The notes under the pieces were generated by a model. That model saw only the letters and a list, made by a program, of their open reading frames with translations, had not been told where the DNA came from and ran no database searches. From positions 1 through 45,164 of the forward strand of contig JAOAET010000053.1 of assembly GCA_026416665.1 (NCBI GenBank): a DNA stretch of 45,164 bases, given 5' to 3'. Made by a program: the position numbers and the translations under genes. This DNA is from Candidatus Omnitrophota bacterium (GTDB lineage: Bacteria > Omnitrophota > Gorgyraeia > Gygaellales > Profunditerraquicolaceae). The stretch's first letter is position 1, and each line of letters begins with the position of its first letter. Positions 36,591-45,164 of the stretch are shown here, one piece after another.

Positions 36591-37226
36591 ATGATAACCG
36601 TACCTTTAATTTCACAAGAAGGAAAGCAACTTGATACATTAAAGCTTGACGAAAAAATTTTTAATGATAAAATATTTCCTTCGTCTGTTTATCAGACGAT
36701 TAAAGTTTATCGAGCTAATCAAAGAAAAGGTTTAGCATCTACTAAAACAAGAGGAGAAGTTTCCGGTGGTGGTAAAAAACCTTGGAGACAAAAGGGAACA
36801 GGAAGAGCAAGAGTCGGTTCTATCCGCTCACCTCTTTGGAGACACGGTGGAGTTGTATTTGGACCTCATCCAAGGGATTTTAGCACAACGTTACCTACTA
36901 AGATGAAGGCTCTGTCTTTACGTTATGCAATTACTCAAAAGGCAAAAGAGAATAATTTGTTTGTGATAGATAATTTAAAAATATCTGAGGCAAAAACTCA
37001 AAAAATAGAAGAGTTTTTAAAAAACTTGAATCTTTTAGATAAGAAAAAAATCTTATTTGTTCTATCTGCAGTTGACTCTATAGTCACCAAAGCTGCAAGA
37101 AATATTAAAAGTTTGAAACTTATGCGGGTTCAAGAATTAAATACTTATGATACAATGAACGCTCAAATAGTAATAATTACTAAAGAAGCTTTGGACAAAC
37201 TAACAAATCGTTTACAGAAAAAATGA
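36591..37226 (+). CDS. rplD: 50S ribosomal protein L4 (uL4)
   Basis: 211 aa. TKTRGEVSGGGKKPWRQKGT and GRARVGSIRSPLWRHGGVVF form the extended loop lining the exit tunnel. In E. coli L4 represses the S10 operon at transcription and translation; whether the leader hairpins here serve this role is unknown. AGAGGA precedes the ATG. It overlaps rplW by 4 nt. Confidence 0.98.
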   Translation: MITVPLISQEGKQLDTLKLDEKIFNDKIFPSSVYQTIKVYRANQRKGLASTKTRGEVSGGGKKPWRQKGTGRARVGSIRSPLWRHGGVVFGPHPRDFSTTLPTKMKALSLRYAITQKAKENNLFVIDNLKISEAKTQKIEEFLKNLNLLDKKKILFVLSAVDSIVTKAARNIKSLKLMRVQELNTYDTMNAQIVIITKEALDKLTNRLQKK

Positions 37227-37501
37227 AATCACCATATGATATTATAAAATCTATTATTCGCACAGAGAAATCTACTCAGCAGGAACCACAAGGTAAATAC
37301 CTGTTTCTTGTGCATAAAGAAGCTACTAAACCTGAAATTAAAAGTGCGGTAGAGCAAATATATAAAGTTAAAGTAAAGGATGTGAACACCTTAATTTATT
37401 TGGGTAAACCACGCCGTGTTCGGTACCAGATAGGAAGAACGCCTAGTTTTAAAAAGGCAATTGTAACCTTAAAGGAAGGGCAAAAAATAGAAATAACTTA
37501 A
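37223..37501 (+). CDS. rplW: 50S ribosomal protein L23 (uL23)
   Basis: 92 aa. IIRTEKSTQQEPQGKYLFLV and EIKSAVEQIYKVKVKDVNTL are typical; L23 sits at the tunnel exit and is a docking site for trigger factor and SRP. ATGA overlap with rplD couples translation. The 31-nt gap to rplB holds a GGTG-type weak Shine-Dalgarno. Confidence 0.97.
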   Translation: MKSPYDIIKSIIRTEKSTQQEPQGKYLFLVHKEATKPEIKSAVEQIYKVKVKDVNTLIYLGKPRRVRYQIGRTPSFKKAIVTLKEGQKIEIT

Positions 37502-37532
37502 AACCAAGATATTAAAGGTGCAATAAAAAGAA

Positions 37533-38366
37533 ATGGGAATAGTAAAATATAAACCAACAACTCCTTCTCGTCGGCATATGTCGGGTTATGACTTTGCCGA
37601 AATCACAAAAACAGAACCTGAGAAGTCTTTGGTAGAACCATTAAAAAAGACTGGTGGCAGAAACTGTTATGGAAGAATTACTGTTCGCCACCGTGGCGGT
37701 GGACACAAGAGGCTTTACAGGATAATAGATTTTAAACGTGACCTTTTTGATGTGCCGGGTAAGGTTATTGCCATTGAATATGATCCCAATCGTAGTGCAC
37801 GTATTGCCTTAGTAGAATACCAAAATTCTCAGCGGCGCTATATTATCGCTCCGTTAGGACTTACAGTTGGAACGCAGATAATCTCTACAAAAAAACAAGG
37901 AGCAGAAATAAAAGAAGGTAATTGTATGCCTTTACGTTATATTCCCACAGGAACACTCATTCACAATATTGAACTATTACCAGGTAAAGGTGGGCAGATA
38001 GTGCGTAGTGCTGGTTCAAGCGCACAGATTATGGCTAAGGAAGAGCCTTACGCCCATGTCCGCTTACCTTCAGGTGAGATTCGTTTAATTCAATTAGAGT
38101 GCTTAGCAACTATCGGTCAGGTTTCTAATGTAGAACACGAGGATATTTCTTTGGGGAAAGCGGGTAGAATGCGTTGGCTGGGTAAAAAACCCCAATCGCG
38201 TGGAGTGGCAATGAACCCTGTAGATCATCCTCATGGTGGTGGAGAAGGAAAATCAGGACAAGGTAATCCCCATCCCGTTACTCCTTGGGGACAGCCAACA
38301 AAAGGATATAAAACTAGAAAACCTGGAAAATATTCTGATAAATTTATAGTTAAAAGGAGAAAATAG
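37533..38366 (+). CDS. rplB: 50S ribosomal protein L2 (uL2)
   Basis: 277 aa. [20 protein letters not shown] and the C-terminal [20 protein letters not shown] include the conserved histidine region near the peptidyl transferase centre. L2 is needed for subunit association. Full length, followed by rpsS after 3 nt. Confidence 0.98.
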   Translation: MGIVKYKPTTPSRRHMSGYDFAEITKTEPEKSLVEPLKKTGGRNCYGRITVRHRGGGHKRLYRIIDFKRDLFDVPGKVIAIEYDPNRSARIALVEYQNSQRRYIIAPLGLTVGTQIISTKKQGAEIKEGNCMPLRYIPTGTLIHNIELLPGKGGQIVRSAGSSAQIMAKEEPYAHVRLPSGEIRLIQLECLATIGQVSNVEHEDISLGKAGRMRWLGKKPQSRGVAMNPVDHPHGGGEGKSGQGNPHPVTPWGQPTKGYKTRKPGKYSDKFIVKRRK

Positions 38367-38369
38367 AAA

Positions 38370-38657
38370 ATGCCTCGTTCGGTTAAAAAAGGCCCATTTG
38401 TGGATGAGCATTTAATGAAAAAAATAGAAATGGCGCGGAAAACAGGTAGTCGTCAGGCGATTAAAACTTGGTCAAGACGTTCAACAATTACTCCTGACTT
38501 TGTAGGTTTAACTTTTGCTGTTTATGATGGTAAAAAACATGTTCCTGTTTTTGTTACTGAGAATATGGTAGGCCATAAGCTTGGAGAATTTGCTCCTACT
38601 CGTATTTTCAGAAAACATGGTGGTGTAAAAGCAAAGAAAGCCCCTGAAAAAACCTAA
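38370..38657 (+). CDS. rpsS: 30S ribosomal protein S19 (uS19)
   Basis: 95 aa. [20 protein letters not shown] and [20 protein letters not shown] are diagnostic of S19, which contacts S13 in the 30S head near the subunit interface. It starts 3 nt after rplB, with AAGGAGAAAAT spanning the rplB stop as Shine-Dalgarno. Confidence 0.98.
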   Translation: MPRSVKKGPFVDEHLMKKIEMARKTGSRQAIKTWSRRSTITPDFVGLTFAVYDGKKHVPVFVTENMVGHKLGEFAPTRIFRKHGGVKAKKAPEKT

Positions 38658-38668
38658 ATGGTGAAAAT

Positions 38669-39001
38669 ATGATAGCAACAGCCGAAGGTAGATATATAAG
38701 AATATCGCCCAGAAAGATACGTCAAGTTTTAGATCTTATCAGAGGAAAAGATGTTCTGGTAGCAGAGGCTATATTATTAAACATAAATAAAAGACCAAAA
38801 GAGCCTTTAATAAAGATACTTCGTTCTGCTATTGCTAATGCCAAACAAAAAGGTTTTATGCCACAACAGTTGTGGATTTCTAAGGCAATTTGTAATGTAG
38901 GTCCTATGTGGAAAAGATACAAGGCAGCTGCATTTGGTAGGGCAACTCCTATTTTAAGAAGAACTTCGCATGTTCGTATAGAACTTGAATTAAAAGCATA
39001 A
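38669..39001 (+). CDS. rplV: 50S ribosomal protein L22 (uL22)
   Basis: 110 aa. [20 protein letters not shown] and the C-terminal beta hairpin region [20 protein letters not shown], which extends into the exit tunnel and is the site of macrolide-resistance changes in other bacteria. Canonical length. Located 11 nt after rpsS and 16 nt before rpsC. Confidence 0.98.
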   Translation: MIATAEGRYIRISPRKIRQVLDLIRGKDVLVAEAILLNINKRPKEPLIKILRSAIANAKQKGFMPQQLWISKAICNVGPMWKRYKAAAFGRATPILRRTSHVRIELELKA

Positions 39002-39017
39002 ACGTAAGGAAACAAAT

Positions 39018-39701
39018 ATGGGACAAAAGGTTCATCCGTATATTCAAAGAATTGGGATTTTAAGAGATTGGCAGAGTCGCTGGTTTGCCAAACCAAAAGA
39101 TTATGCCAAGTTTGTGGAAGAAGATTACAGAATTCGTAAGTTGATAATGGAACGATTTAAGCAAGCAGCGGTTGCAAGGGTAATAATTGAACGGGTTACG
39201 GATAAAGTAAAAGTTAGAATTTACTCTGCACGGCCTGGTATAATAATTGGTCGTCATGGTGCAGATATTGAAAAACTTAGAGAAGAACTGAATAGTATGG
39301 TTAACAAAGAAGTATCTATTGATATAGAAGAAGTAAAAGAACCGCAACTAGAAGCACAGTTGGTTGCACAAAACATTGCGTTTCAAATAGAAAAACGTGT
39401 AGCCTTCAGGCGGTCAGTAAAAAGAGCTTTGGAACAGTGTATCCAAGCAGGTGCAAAAGGAGTAAAAATTAGTGTTGCCGGCCGATTAGATGGTGCAGAG
39501 ATGTGTCGTACCGAGACATTTAAACAAGGTAAAGTTCCATTACAGACGTTACGTGCGGATATTGACTACGGATTCTGTGAAGCCTTTACTACTTATGGTC
39601 TCATTGGTGTGAAGGTCTGGATTTATAAAGGTGAAGTTTTGCCTAAGAAAGCATCTTTTTTGCCCAAAAAACAGGAAGAACAAGAAATTATAACACAATA
39701 A
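39018..39701 (+). CDS. rpsC: 30S ribosomal protein S3 (uS3)
   Basis: 227 aa. [20 protein letters not shown] at the start, the KH motif [20 protein letters not shown], and [20 protein letters not shown] in the C-terminal domain. S3 lines the mRNA entry channel. The Lys/Glu/Gln-rich tail ([12 protein letters not shown]) is short. Normal spacing on both sides. Confidence 0.98.
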   Translation: MGQKVHPYIQRIGILRDWQSRWFAKPKDYAKFVEEDYRIRKLIMERFKQAAVARVIIERVTDKVKVRIYSARPGIIIGRHGADIEKLREELNSMVNKEVSIDIEEVKEPQLEAQLVAQNIAFQIEKRVAFRRSVKRALEQCIQAGAKGVKISVAGRLDGAEMCRTETFKQGKVPLQTLRADIDYGFCEAFTTYGLIGVKVWIYKGEVLPKKASFLPKKQEEQEIITQ

Positions 39702-39713
39702 AAGGTAGTTGTT

Positions 39714-40133
39714 ATGGTATTAATGCCTAAAAGAGTAAAATATAGGAAACTAATTAAAGGTGTGCGTAGAGGAATAGCAACGCGCGGGAATCACATAGTT
39801 TTTGGTGAGTATGGATTAAAGGCGCTTGAAAATGGCTGGCTTAAGAACACACAGATTGAGGCAGCTAGGGTTATCTTAGCCCGTCAGTTACATAAAGGTG
39901 GCAAACTTTGGATTCGTGTTTTTCCTGATAAATCAGTAACAAAAAAGCCTGCAGAAGTGCGTATGGGTAAAGGAAAAGGTGAAATAGATCACTGGGTTTG
40001 TGTAATCAAACGCGGTAGAATACTTTTTGAACTTGGTGGGATTCCCGAAGAATATGCACGTTACTGTTTCCGTTTGGTGGCCTATAAATTACCTTTTAAG
40101 ACAAAATTTGTGACAAGAGCTGGTGAGGTGTAG
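39714..40133 (+). CDS. rplP: 50S ribosomal protein L16 (uL16)
   Basis: 139 aa from ATG 39714, preceded by AAAGG 8 nt upstream; an internal ATG three codons later is possible. [20 protein letters not shown] and [20 protein letters not shown] are characteristic. L16 organises the A-site region of 23S rRNA. rpmC begins 1 nt after the stop. Confidence 0.97.
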   Translation: MVLMPKRVKYRKLIKGVRRGIATRGNHIVFGEYGLKALENGWLKNTQIEAARVILARQLHKGGKLWIRVFPDKSVTKKPAEVRMGKGKGEIDHWVCVIKRGRILFELGGIPEEYARYCFRLVAYKLPFKTKFVTRAGEV

Positions 40134-40134
40134 T

Positions 40135-40335
40135 ATGAAGATGCAAGAACTAATTGGATTAAGTAATGAAGAGTTACTTGCAAAAGAAAAAGCCCTTAAA
40201 GAAGAACTATATCGGCTAAATGTAGCAAGATATACTGGTAGTGTAGATAAACCGCACCTTTTTAAACAAATAAGAAAGGATATTGCACGAATAGAGACAA
40301 TTCTTTCTCAACGCAGAGGTAAAGTAAATGGCTAA
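40135..40335 (+). CDS. rpmC: 50S ribosomal protein L29 (uL29)
   Basis: 66 aa from ATG 40135, with GAGGTG just upstream inside the rplP 3' end. The frame could open four codons earlier inside rplP, but this ATG fits the family. MQELIGLSNEELLAKEKALK and the helix ending KQIRKDIARIETILSQR are typical of this two-helix tunnel-exit protein. It overlaps rpsQ by 8 nt. Confidence 0.96.
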   Translation: MKMQELIGLSNEELLAKEKALKEELYRLNVARYTGSVDKPHLFKQIRKDIARIETILSQRRGKVNG

Positions 40336-40609
40336 ACAGAAACTTTTAACTGGGGTAGTAGTAAGTGACAAGATGGATAAGACAATCATTGTGAAAGTTA
40401 TGCACAAAATAAGACACCCCAAATACAATAGAATTGTAAAAAGATATAATAAATTTAAAGTCCATGATGAAAAAGAACAAGCTCATGTAGGTGATACTGT
40501 TACAATTGCTAAAACACGTCCTCTTTCTAAAGAAAAGTATTTTCGTTTAGTTGGTATAGTTAAAAAAGCACAACTGCTTAGCCATGAAATAAAGGAACAG
40601 ATACCATGA
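40328..40609 (+). CDS. rpsQ: 30S ribosomal protein S17 (uS17)
   Basis: 93 aa. [40 protein letters not shown] and [20 protein letters not shown] define the OB-fold S17, an early-binding 30S body protein. The start overlaps rpmC by 8 nt and the stop overlaps rplN by 4 nt, so the three are tightly coupled. Confidence 0.98.
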   Translation: MAKQKLLTGVVVSDKMDKTIIVKVMHKIRHPKYNRIVKRYNKFKVHDEKEQAHVGDTVTIAKTRPLSKEKYFRLVGIVKKAQLLSHEIKEQIP

Positions 40610-40974
40610 TTCAAGTTCGTTCTATTCTTGATGTTGCGGATAATACTGGTGCAAAGAAAGTATCTATGATTGGTGTTTTAGGACGAAAAAACCGACTTTA
40701 TGCTGATATAGGCGATATTATTAATGTTAATGTTAAAGAAGCAACCGCTGATGCAGTAGTAAAGAAAGGTGAGGTAGCCAAGGCGGTAGTAGTTCGCACA
40801 AAACATCCTATACGCCGTCCTGACGGAACAATTCTTCGTTTTGACCGTAATGCTGTTGTATTTATAGATGCGGCAATGAATCCAAAAGGGACGCGTGTTT
40901 TTGGTCCAGTTGCTCGTGAATTACGCGAACGGAATTTTACCAAGATTATATCGCTTGCTCCGGAGGTCATCTAA
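40606..40974 (+). CDS. rplN: 50S ribosomal protein L14 (uL14)
   Basis: 122 aa, exactly the family length. [20 protein letters not shown] and [20 protein letters not shown] are diagnostic. L14 lies at the subunit interface and is the binding site of the silencing factor RsfS in other bacteria. Its stop shares one base with the rplX start. Confidence 0.98.
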   Translation: MIQVRSILDVADNTGAKKVSMIGVLGRKNRLYADIGDIINVNVKEATADAVVKKGEVAKAVVVRTKHPIRRPDGTILRFDRNAVVFIDAAMNPKGTRVFGPVARELRERNFTKIISLAPEVI

Positions 40975-41285
40975 TGTTGAAGATTAAAAAAGGTGATTTA
41001 GTACTTGTCCGAAAAGGAAAAGATAAAGGGAAAAAAGGGAAAGTTCTTCAGATAATAAGAGATAAATCAAAGGCATTAGTTGAAGGAATAAATTTAGTTA
41101 AAAAACACCGACGCATTACCCGTCAAGACCAACAAACAGGTATTATTACTGTGGAAGCTCCCATAAGTATAGCTAATCTTATGGTGGTGTGTAAAGGCTG
41201 TAATAGACCCACACGAGTTGGTTTTGTAATCAATAAAGATGGAATAAAACAGCGCATTTGTAAAAAGTGTAAAGGGGTATTTTAG
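40974..41285 (+). CDS. rplX: 50S ribosomal protein L24 (uL24), with C-terminal Cys pairs
   Basis: 103 aa. The KOW domain is IKKGDLVLVRKGKDKGKKGK with the following GINLVKKHRRIT. The C-terminal part holds CKGC (VVCKGCNRPTRVGF) and CKKC (RICKKCKGVF), four cysteines that could bind zinc, as in some bacterial L24 proteins. L24 initiates large-subunit assembly near the tunnel exit. TAATG overlap with rplN. Confidence 0.97.
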   Translation: MLKIKKGDLVLVRKGKDKGKKGKVLQIIRDKSKALVEGINLVKKHRRITRQDQQTGIITVEAPISIANLMVVCKGCNRPTRVGFVINKDGIKQRICKKCKGVF

Positions 41286-41287
41286 AA

Positions 41288-41839
41288 ATGATTCCTAGAC
41301 TTCTTGAACGTTACCGTAAACAAATTATTCCACAGTTAATGAAAGAATTTAATATTACCAATCCCATGGCAGTTCCACGGCTTGAGAAAATAGTTGTTAA
41401 TATGGGAGTAGGTGAAGCGTTACAAGATATTAAAATTCTGGATAAAGCGATGGAGGAATTATCACTTATTACTGGCCAGAAACCCGTCATATGTAGGGCA
41501 AAGAAGGCTATTTCAAATTTTAAAATTAAGGCAGGTAATCCTATTGGATGCAAAGTAACTTTACGACGATATAGAATGTATGAATTTTTAGACCGTCTAA
41601 TAAGTGTTGCCTTACCTCGTATTCGCGATTTTCGCGGTGTGCCTTTCAATTCTTTTGATAGAGCAGGAAATTATGCCTTAGGCATTAGTGAGCAGACTAT
41701 TTTTCCAGAGATTAATCCTGATCAGGTTACTCGCACGCAAGGAATGGATGTAATTTTTGTAATTAAAAACTCTAAAAGTGCTGAGCAATCACGTGCATTA
41801 CTGCGAGCTTTTGGTATGCCTTTTAGAGAGAAGGAATAA
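41288..41839 (+). CDS. rplE: 50S ribosomal protein L5 (uL5)
   Basis: 183 aa. [40 protein letters not shown] and [20 protein letters not shown] are diagnostic. L5 binds 5S rRNA in the central protuberance. It starts 2 nt after rplX; rpsN starts 1 nt after its stop. Confidence 0.98.
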   Translation: MIPRLLERYRKQIIPQLMKEFNITNPMAVPRLEKIVVNMGVGEALQDIKILDKAMEELSLITGQKPVICRAKKAISNFKIKAGNPIGCKVTLRRYRMYEFLDRLISVALPRIRDFRGVPFNSFDRAGNYALGISEQTIFPEINPDQVTRTQGMDVIFVIKNSKSAEQSRALLRAFGMPFREKE

Positions 41840-41840
41840 T

Positions 41841-42026
41841 ATGGCAAAAAAATCACAAATAGTTCGTTGGAAACGACCGCCGAAATTTTCGACAAGAAAA
41901 TACAATCGTTGTGCAATCTGTGGAAGGTCAAAGGGTTTTTTGCGCAGATTTAATCTCTGTCGCATTTGTTTTAGAGAACTTGCTTGGCAGGGGATGATTC
42001 CTGGTATAAAGAAGGCAAGTTGGTAA
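41841..42026 (+). CDS. rpsN: 30S ribosomal protein S14, zinc-binding type (uS14)
   Basis: 61 aa from ATG 41841, with AAGGAA upstream; a longer frame reaching into rplE is rejected because the first 21 residues do not resemble S14. CAIC and CRIC ([20 protein letters not shown]) form the zinc ribbon of the short type Z S14. The end [14 protein letters not shown] is standard. Confidence 0.98.
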   Translation: MAKKSQIVRWKRPPKFSTRKYNRCAICGRSKGFLRRFNLCRICFRELAWQGMIPGIKKASW

Positions 42027-42053
42027 ATACTAACTTTTAAAAGAGGTTTTTAT

Positions 42054-42449
42054 ATGTCACGAACTGACTTAATAGCAGATACCTTTACAATTATACGTAA
42101 TGCTCTGATGGCACGTAAAAAAAACGTAGATGTTCCGGCATCTAAAATAAACAAACAGATATTTGAAATTCTAAAAAATCATCAGTATATCGATGATTAC
42201 AAGTTTATTGACGATAAGAAACAGGGAATATTGCGGATTTATCTTCGTTATATTTCCGGTAAACCCGCAATGCGCATGATTAAGCGAGTGTCTAAACCTG
42301 GTTTAAGAACTTATGTAAAAAAAGAAAAAGTGCCATCTGTTTTACGTGGCCGTGGATTAGCAATTTTAACTACCTCTGCGGGTATTCTTACAGATAAACA
42401 GGCCAGAGAAAAAGGTATTGGTGGAGAAGTTATTGGTTATATTTGGTAA
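42054..42449 (+). CDS. rpsH: 30S ribosomal protein S8 (uS8)
   Basis: 131 aa. DLIADTFTIIRNALMARKKN at the N terminus and RGLAILTTSAGILTDKQARE with KGIGGEVIGYIW at the C terminus are the classical S8 pattern. S8 organises the 16S central domain and in E. coli represses the spc operon at the rplE start; that site was not recognised here. The upstream gap of 27 nt holds AAGAGG. Confidence 0.98.
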   Translation: MSRTDLIADTFTIIRNALMARKKNVDVPASKINKQIFEILKNHQYIDDYKFIDDKKQGILRIYLRYISGKPAMRMIKRVSKPGLRTYVKKEKVPSVLRGRGLAILTTSAGILTDKQAREKGIGGEVIGYIW

Positions 42450-42463
42450 AAAGGGCAACTTCT

Positions 42464-43009
42464 ATGTCTAGAATTGGAAATAAACCGGTGGTGGTTCCTC
42501 AAGGAGTAAAGGTAGAGATAAAAGATAGAACTATAAGTGTTACTGGTCCAAAAGGAACATTAAATAAGCAAATTCCTGATAGGATTTCTGTTTCTTTTGA
42601 TGGAACACAGATAAAAGTAACTCGCCAGTCAAATATTGCTACAGATAGGGCTTTACATGGAGTTACCAGAGCGTTAATTGCCAATATGGTTAAAGGGGTA
42701 ACCGAAGGGTATTCAAAAGAACTGGAAATCATTGGGGTTGGTTTTAAGGCAGCTTTACAAGGCAATATATTAAAATTAGAATTAGGTTTTTCACACCCTG
42801 TAGAGTTTCCTGTGCCTGGCGGTATAAAGATAGAAACCCCAAAACCTACACTAATAAAGGTCTCAGGTATTGATAAAGAGAAAGTTGGAGAAACTGCTGC
42901 TGAGATACGTGCTATTTACAAACCTGAACCTTATAAAGGAAAAGGTATTCGTTATGTTGGCGAAATAGTTCGTAAGAAGATTGGTAAGGCCCAAGCAACC
43001 GGTAAATAA
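42464..43009 (+). CDS. rplF: 50S ribosomal protein L6 (uL6)
   Basis: 181 aa from ATG 42464, preceded by AAGGG; an earlier in-frame start overlapping rpsH would add seven residues not typical of L6. MSRIGNKPVVVPQGVKVEIK and KPEPYKGKGIRYVGEIVRKK are diagnostic. L6 supports the factor-binding site. Confidence 0.97.
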   Translation: MSRIGNKPVVVPQGVKVEIKDRTISVTGPKGTLNKQIPDRISVSFDGTQIKVTRQSNIATDRALHGVTRALIANMVKGVTEGYSKELEIIGVGFKAALQGNILKLELGFSHPVEFPVPGGIKIETPKPTLIKVSGIDKEKVGETAAEIRAIYKPEPYKGKGIRYVGEIVRKKIGKAQATGK

Positions 43010-43026
43010 AATAGGATTTTGCTAAG

Positions 43027-43389
43027 ATGAAAAATAAAAAAGAACAGTTAAGAATTAAAAGACACAAACGGCTTCGTTTAAGAATACATGGAACCAGCCA
43101 AAGACCACGTTTGAGTATTCATCGCAGTCTACGCCATCTACAGGCTCAACTTATTGATGATGATAATGCCAGGACATTATTTTCACTGAGTACCTGTAAT
43201 AAGAAAATTATGCAAGGATTTAAAGATGCAGGTAATGTAAAAGCTGCTCAATATTTTGGAGAGCAATTTGCTCTTTTAGCCAAAGAGAAAGGTTTCAGTA
43301 AAGTGGTATTTGATCGGGCAGGCTATCTATATCATGGTAGAATCAAGGCATTTGCCGAAGGTGCTAGAAAAGGCGGTTTGATTTTCTGA
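43027..43389 (+). CDS. rplR: 50S ribosomal protein L18 (uL18)
   Basis: 120 aa. A Lys/Arg-rich N-terminal tail ([20 protein letters not shown]) precedes the globular domain with [20 protein letters not shown] and [20 protein letters not shown]. It binds 5S rRNA beside L5. Normal length; followed by rpsE after 19 nt. Confidence 0.98.
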   Translation: MKNKKEQLRIKRHKRLRLRIHGTSQRPRLSIHRSLRHLQAQLIDDDNARTLFSLSTCNKKIMQGFKDAGNVKAAQYFGEQFALLAKEKGFSKVVFDRAGYLYHGRIKAFAEGARKGGLIF

Positions 43390-43408
43390 TAAAACAAGGA
43401 AAAGCATT

Positions 43409-43861
43409 ATGCGGGAAATAAGTATAGGACAACAACCAGAATTTTTAGAAAAAATAGTCACTATTAATCGTGTCACCAAAGTTACTAAAGGAGGTAAAAA
43501 ATTATCTTTCTCTGCTTTAGTTGTTGTTGGTGACCGGAAAGGTAGGGTAGGTTTTGCTTTAGGAAAAGCCAATGAAGTTGCTGATGCAATTCGTAAAGGA
43601 TTAAATAAAGCCAAAAGAGAATTAATTAACGTTAAGTTAGAAGGAAATACAATTCCTTACGAAGTTTGTGTCAAATTTAAAAGTGCCAAGGTGCTTTTAA
43701 AACCTGCTTCTGAAGGAACAGGGATTATTGCTTGTGGTCCAGTAAGAGCTGTATGTGAAGCTTGTGGAATTAAAGATATTTTAACTAAGTCGCTTAACTC
43801 CAATAATCCAATTAATGTTATAAAAGCAACCATAGAGGCACTAAAACAACTGGATACTTAA
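43409..43861 (+). CDS. rpsE: 30S ribosomal protein S5 (uS5)
   Basis: 150 aa, slightly shorter than many S5 proteins because of a short N terminus. [20 protein letters not shown] and [20 protein letters not shown] form the dsRNA-binding-like domain; [20 protein letters not shown] is in the C-terminal domain. The next gene is rplO, not rpmD, which usually comes between them. Confidence 0.98.
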   Translation: MREISIGQQPEFLEKIVTINRVTKVTKGGKKLSFSALVVVGDRKGRVGFALGKANEVADAIRKGLNKAKRELINVKLEGNTIPYEVCVKFKSAKVLLKPASEGTGIIACGPVRAVCEACGIKDILTKSLNSNNPINVIKATIEALKQLDT

Positions 43862-43865
43862 TAAA

Positions 43866-44309
43866 ATGGAACTGCATACTATTAAACCACCAAAAGGTGC
43901 AAAAAAAAGAAAGAAGATTTTAGGTAGGGGTCCTAGTTCTGGTCACGGAAAGACTTCTACAAGAGGTAGTAAAGGTCAGACTTCACGTTCTGGAAGAGAC
44001 TTTTATCCTGGATTTGAAGGAGGGCAAAGTCCACTTATTCGGCGTATGCCCAAACGTGGCTTTACAAGTAGATTTCCAACTATCTATCAAATAGTTAATT
44101 TAAAGAGTATAAACCGTTTAAATGAAGATACAATCACTCCACAACTTCTCTGGGAAAAAGGGATGATAAAACATAAACGAGGTTTAGTAAAAATCCTTGG
44201 AGAAGGAGAAATTAATAAACCCTATAAGATAAAGGCGCATGCCTTTTCACAGAGTGCTACTGAAAAGATTGCCAAAGCTGGCGGAAGTTACGAGATAATT
44301 AATGTTTAG
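43866..44309 (+). CDS. rplO: 50S ribosomal protein L15 (uL15)
   Basis: 147 aa. LHTIKPPKGAKKRKKILGRG, then GKTSTRGSKGQTSRSG, and FEGGQSPLIRRMPKRGFTSR are the Gly/Arg-rich N-terminal features of L15. The C-terminal domain ends in AFSQSATEKIAKAGGSYEII. It starts 4 nt after rpsE and overlaps secY by 8 nt. Confidence 0.98.
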   Translation: MELHTIKPPKGAKKRKKILGRGPSSGHGKTSTRGSKGQTSRSGRDFYPGFEGGQSPLIRRMPKRGFTSRFPTIYQIVNLKSINRLNEDTITPQLLWEKGMIKHKRGLVKILGEGEINKPYKIKAHAFSQSATEKIAKAGGSYEIINV

Positions 44310-45164
44310 TGCTTTAGTAAATTCATTCAAAATCCCGGACCTTAAGAGACGCCTATTGATTACTGCTGCTTTGTTTGTTGTCTATAGAATCGGTTGTTTT
44401 TTACCCACACCTGGTATTGATGGTGTGGCTTTACAGCAATTTTTTGAACGTATGGCACGCACAAGCGGTGGAACACTTTTTGGAATAATTAATATGTTTT
44501 CTGGTGGTGCAATGGAGAAATTAACCATTTTTGCATTAGGGATTATGCCCTATATCTCAAGTTCAATAATTTTGCAGTTATTGACCGCAGTTATTCCAGC
44601 TTTAGAGAAACTCTCAAAAGAAGGTAAAGCTGGTTATGAGAAAATCAATCAATATACGCGTTATGGCACAGTTGCTTTGTCTTTAATACAGTCATTTTTT
44701 ATTTCCTTATGGATAGAAAACCTTTCTAAAAACCAAGGATTAGAAGGCTTACAATTTGTGTTACATCCTGGTTGGGGATTCCGTCTGATAACCATGTTGA
44801 CTTTGACTACCGGAACTATTTTCATTATGTGGCTAGGAGAACAAATCCAAGAACGCGGAATAGGCAATGGTATATCTTTGTTAATTACTGCGGGAATTAT
44901 CTCAAGGATACCTGCAGCCTTGTACCAATTGAAAGTGTCACTTCTACCACAAGCTGGCGGTATGAAGCTTAGTCCAGTTACTTTACTTGCGATGTGTGCG
45001 ATTCTTGCTTTTGTTATATTATCAGTAGTCACTGTCACACAGGGTTATCGTAAAATTCCTGTTCAATATGCTCGTAGAATAGTAGGAAGAAAAATCTATG
45101 GTGGACAATCTACCTACATACCATTAAAAGTAGATATGGCAGGAGTTATTGCGATTATCTTTGC
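44302..45164 (+). CDS. secY: Preprotein translocase subunit SecY, 3' truncated by window edge
   Basis: 287 codons from ATG 44302 are visible of about 430 usual. MFSALVNSFKIPDLKRRLLI opens the protein, then FLPTPGIDGVALQQFF, GIMPYISSSIILQLLTAVIP, LWLGEQIQERGIGNGISLLI-like cytoplasmic loop and RKIPVQYARRIVGRKIYGGQ. These are canonical SecY sequences covering roughly membrane segments 1-6. SecY is the protein-conducting channel of the inner membrane, partner of the SecE encoded earlier in the window. The start lies within the last codons of rplO (8-nt overlap). Confidence 0.97.
   Translation, partial: MFSALVNSFKIPDLKRRLLITAALFVVYRIGCFLPTPGIDGVALQQFFERMARTSGGTLFGIINMFSGGAMEKLTIFALGIMPYISSSIILQLLTAVIPALEKLSKEGKAGYEKINQYTRYGTVALSLIQSFFISLWIENLSKNQGLEGLQFVLHPGWGFRLITMLTLTTGTIFIMWLGEQIQERGIGNGISLLITAGIISRIPAALYQLKVSLLPQAGGMKLSPVTLLAMCAILAFVILSVVTVTQGYRKIPVQYARRIVGRKIYGGQSTYIPLKVDMAGVIAIIF

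Noticed and set aside
200-45038. Dozens of minus-strand open frames of 60-170 codons
   Set aside because: They lie opposite strong + strand genes with recognisable families, show no domain-like motifs and have the composition of reverse shadows.
1-45164. CRISPR array, rRNA genes or prophage genes
   Set aside because: No regularly spaced repeats, rRNA-like segments or phage-type ORFs were found by reading.

Overview
The window is AT-rich bacterial chromosome in which every convincing gene lies on the + strand. A surface-polysaccharide biosynthesis cluster (1 to about 14.6 kb) is followed by a short carbon-metabolism segment (two galT-like genes and gap, about 15 to 18.2 kb). Next come one large membrane protein, a tRNA/rpmG/tRNA stretch, and then an unbroken transcription-translation superoperon (secE-nusG-rplKAJL-rpoBC-rpsLG-fusA-tuf-rpsJ through secY) that runs off the right edge. 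The gene order is the classical bacterial rif/str/S10/spc order fused into one block. The spc part lacks rpmD (uL30) between rpsE and rplO. With zinc-type uS14 and bL33, very AT-rich glycan genes and a large membrane SpeE-like protein, this suggests an uncultured Gram-negative lineage, possibly PVC/Omnitrophota-like. That placement is inference; no taxonomic marker was compared.

Region 1 (1-14591): split transketolase (N part cut by the window edge, C part complete), a Wzx-like flippase, two SAM methyltransferases, a CMP-nonulosonate-type cytidylyltransferase, a capsule-type protein with five clustered cysteines, two GT4 glycosyltransferases, GDP-mannose 4,6-dehydratase, a polyprenyl-phosphate sugar transferase, and two different O-antigen ligase/polymerase-type membrane proteins. 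The set fits a Wzx/Wzy-type O-antigen or capsule pathway: activated sugars are made, a first sugar is placed on undecaprenyl phosphate, the unit is extended, flipped, then polymerised or ligated. Both ligase/polymerase genes are broken by a +1 frameshift at a poly-T tract (T8 at 7996-8003, T7 at 12774-12780). In each case the rest of the protein continues in the same neighbouring frame.

Region 2 (14592-18252): a gene-poor gap with a good extended -10 promoter, then tandem galT-like paralogs. The first paralog has lost the nucleophilic histidine of the HPH motif (it reads HAR) while the second keeps it. gap follows. Its leader can form an 8-bp plus 8-bp H-type pseudoknot ending 9 nt before a strong Shine-Dalgarno. 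This is the best candidate in the window for an undescribed regulatory RNA. A strong intrinsic terminator closes gap.

Region 3 (18257-21012): a 731-aa membrane protein with a degenerate SpeE-like domain, then a promoter, a structured leader, tRNA-Thr(GGT), rpmG and tRNA-Trp(CCA). Region 4 (21022-45164): the superoperon, with short gaps or ATGA-type overlaps throughout. The longest internal leader (rpsJ-rplC) carries a stable two-part hairpin and no visible Shine-Dalgarno. No CRISPR array, insertion sequence, phage gene or rRNA gene was seen.
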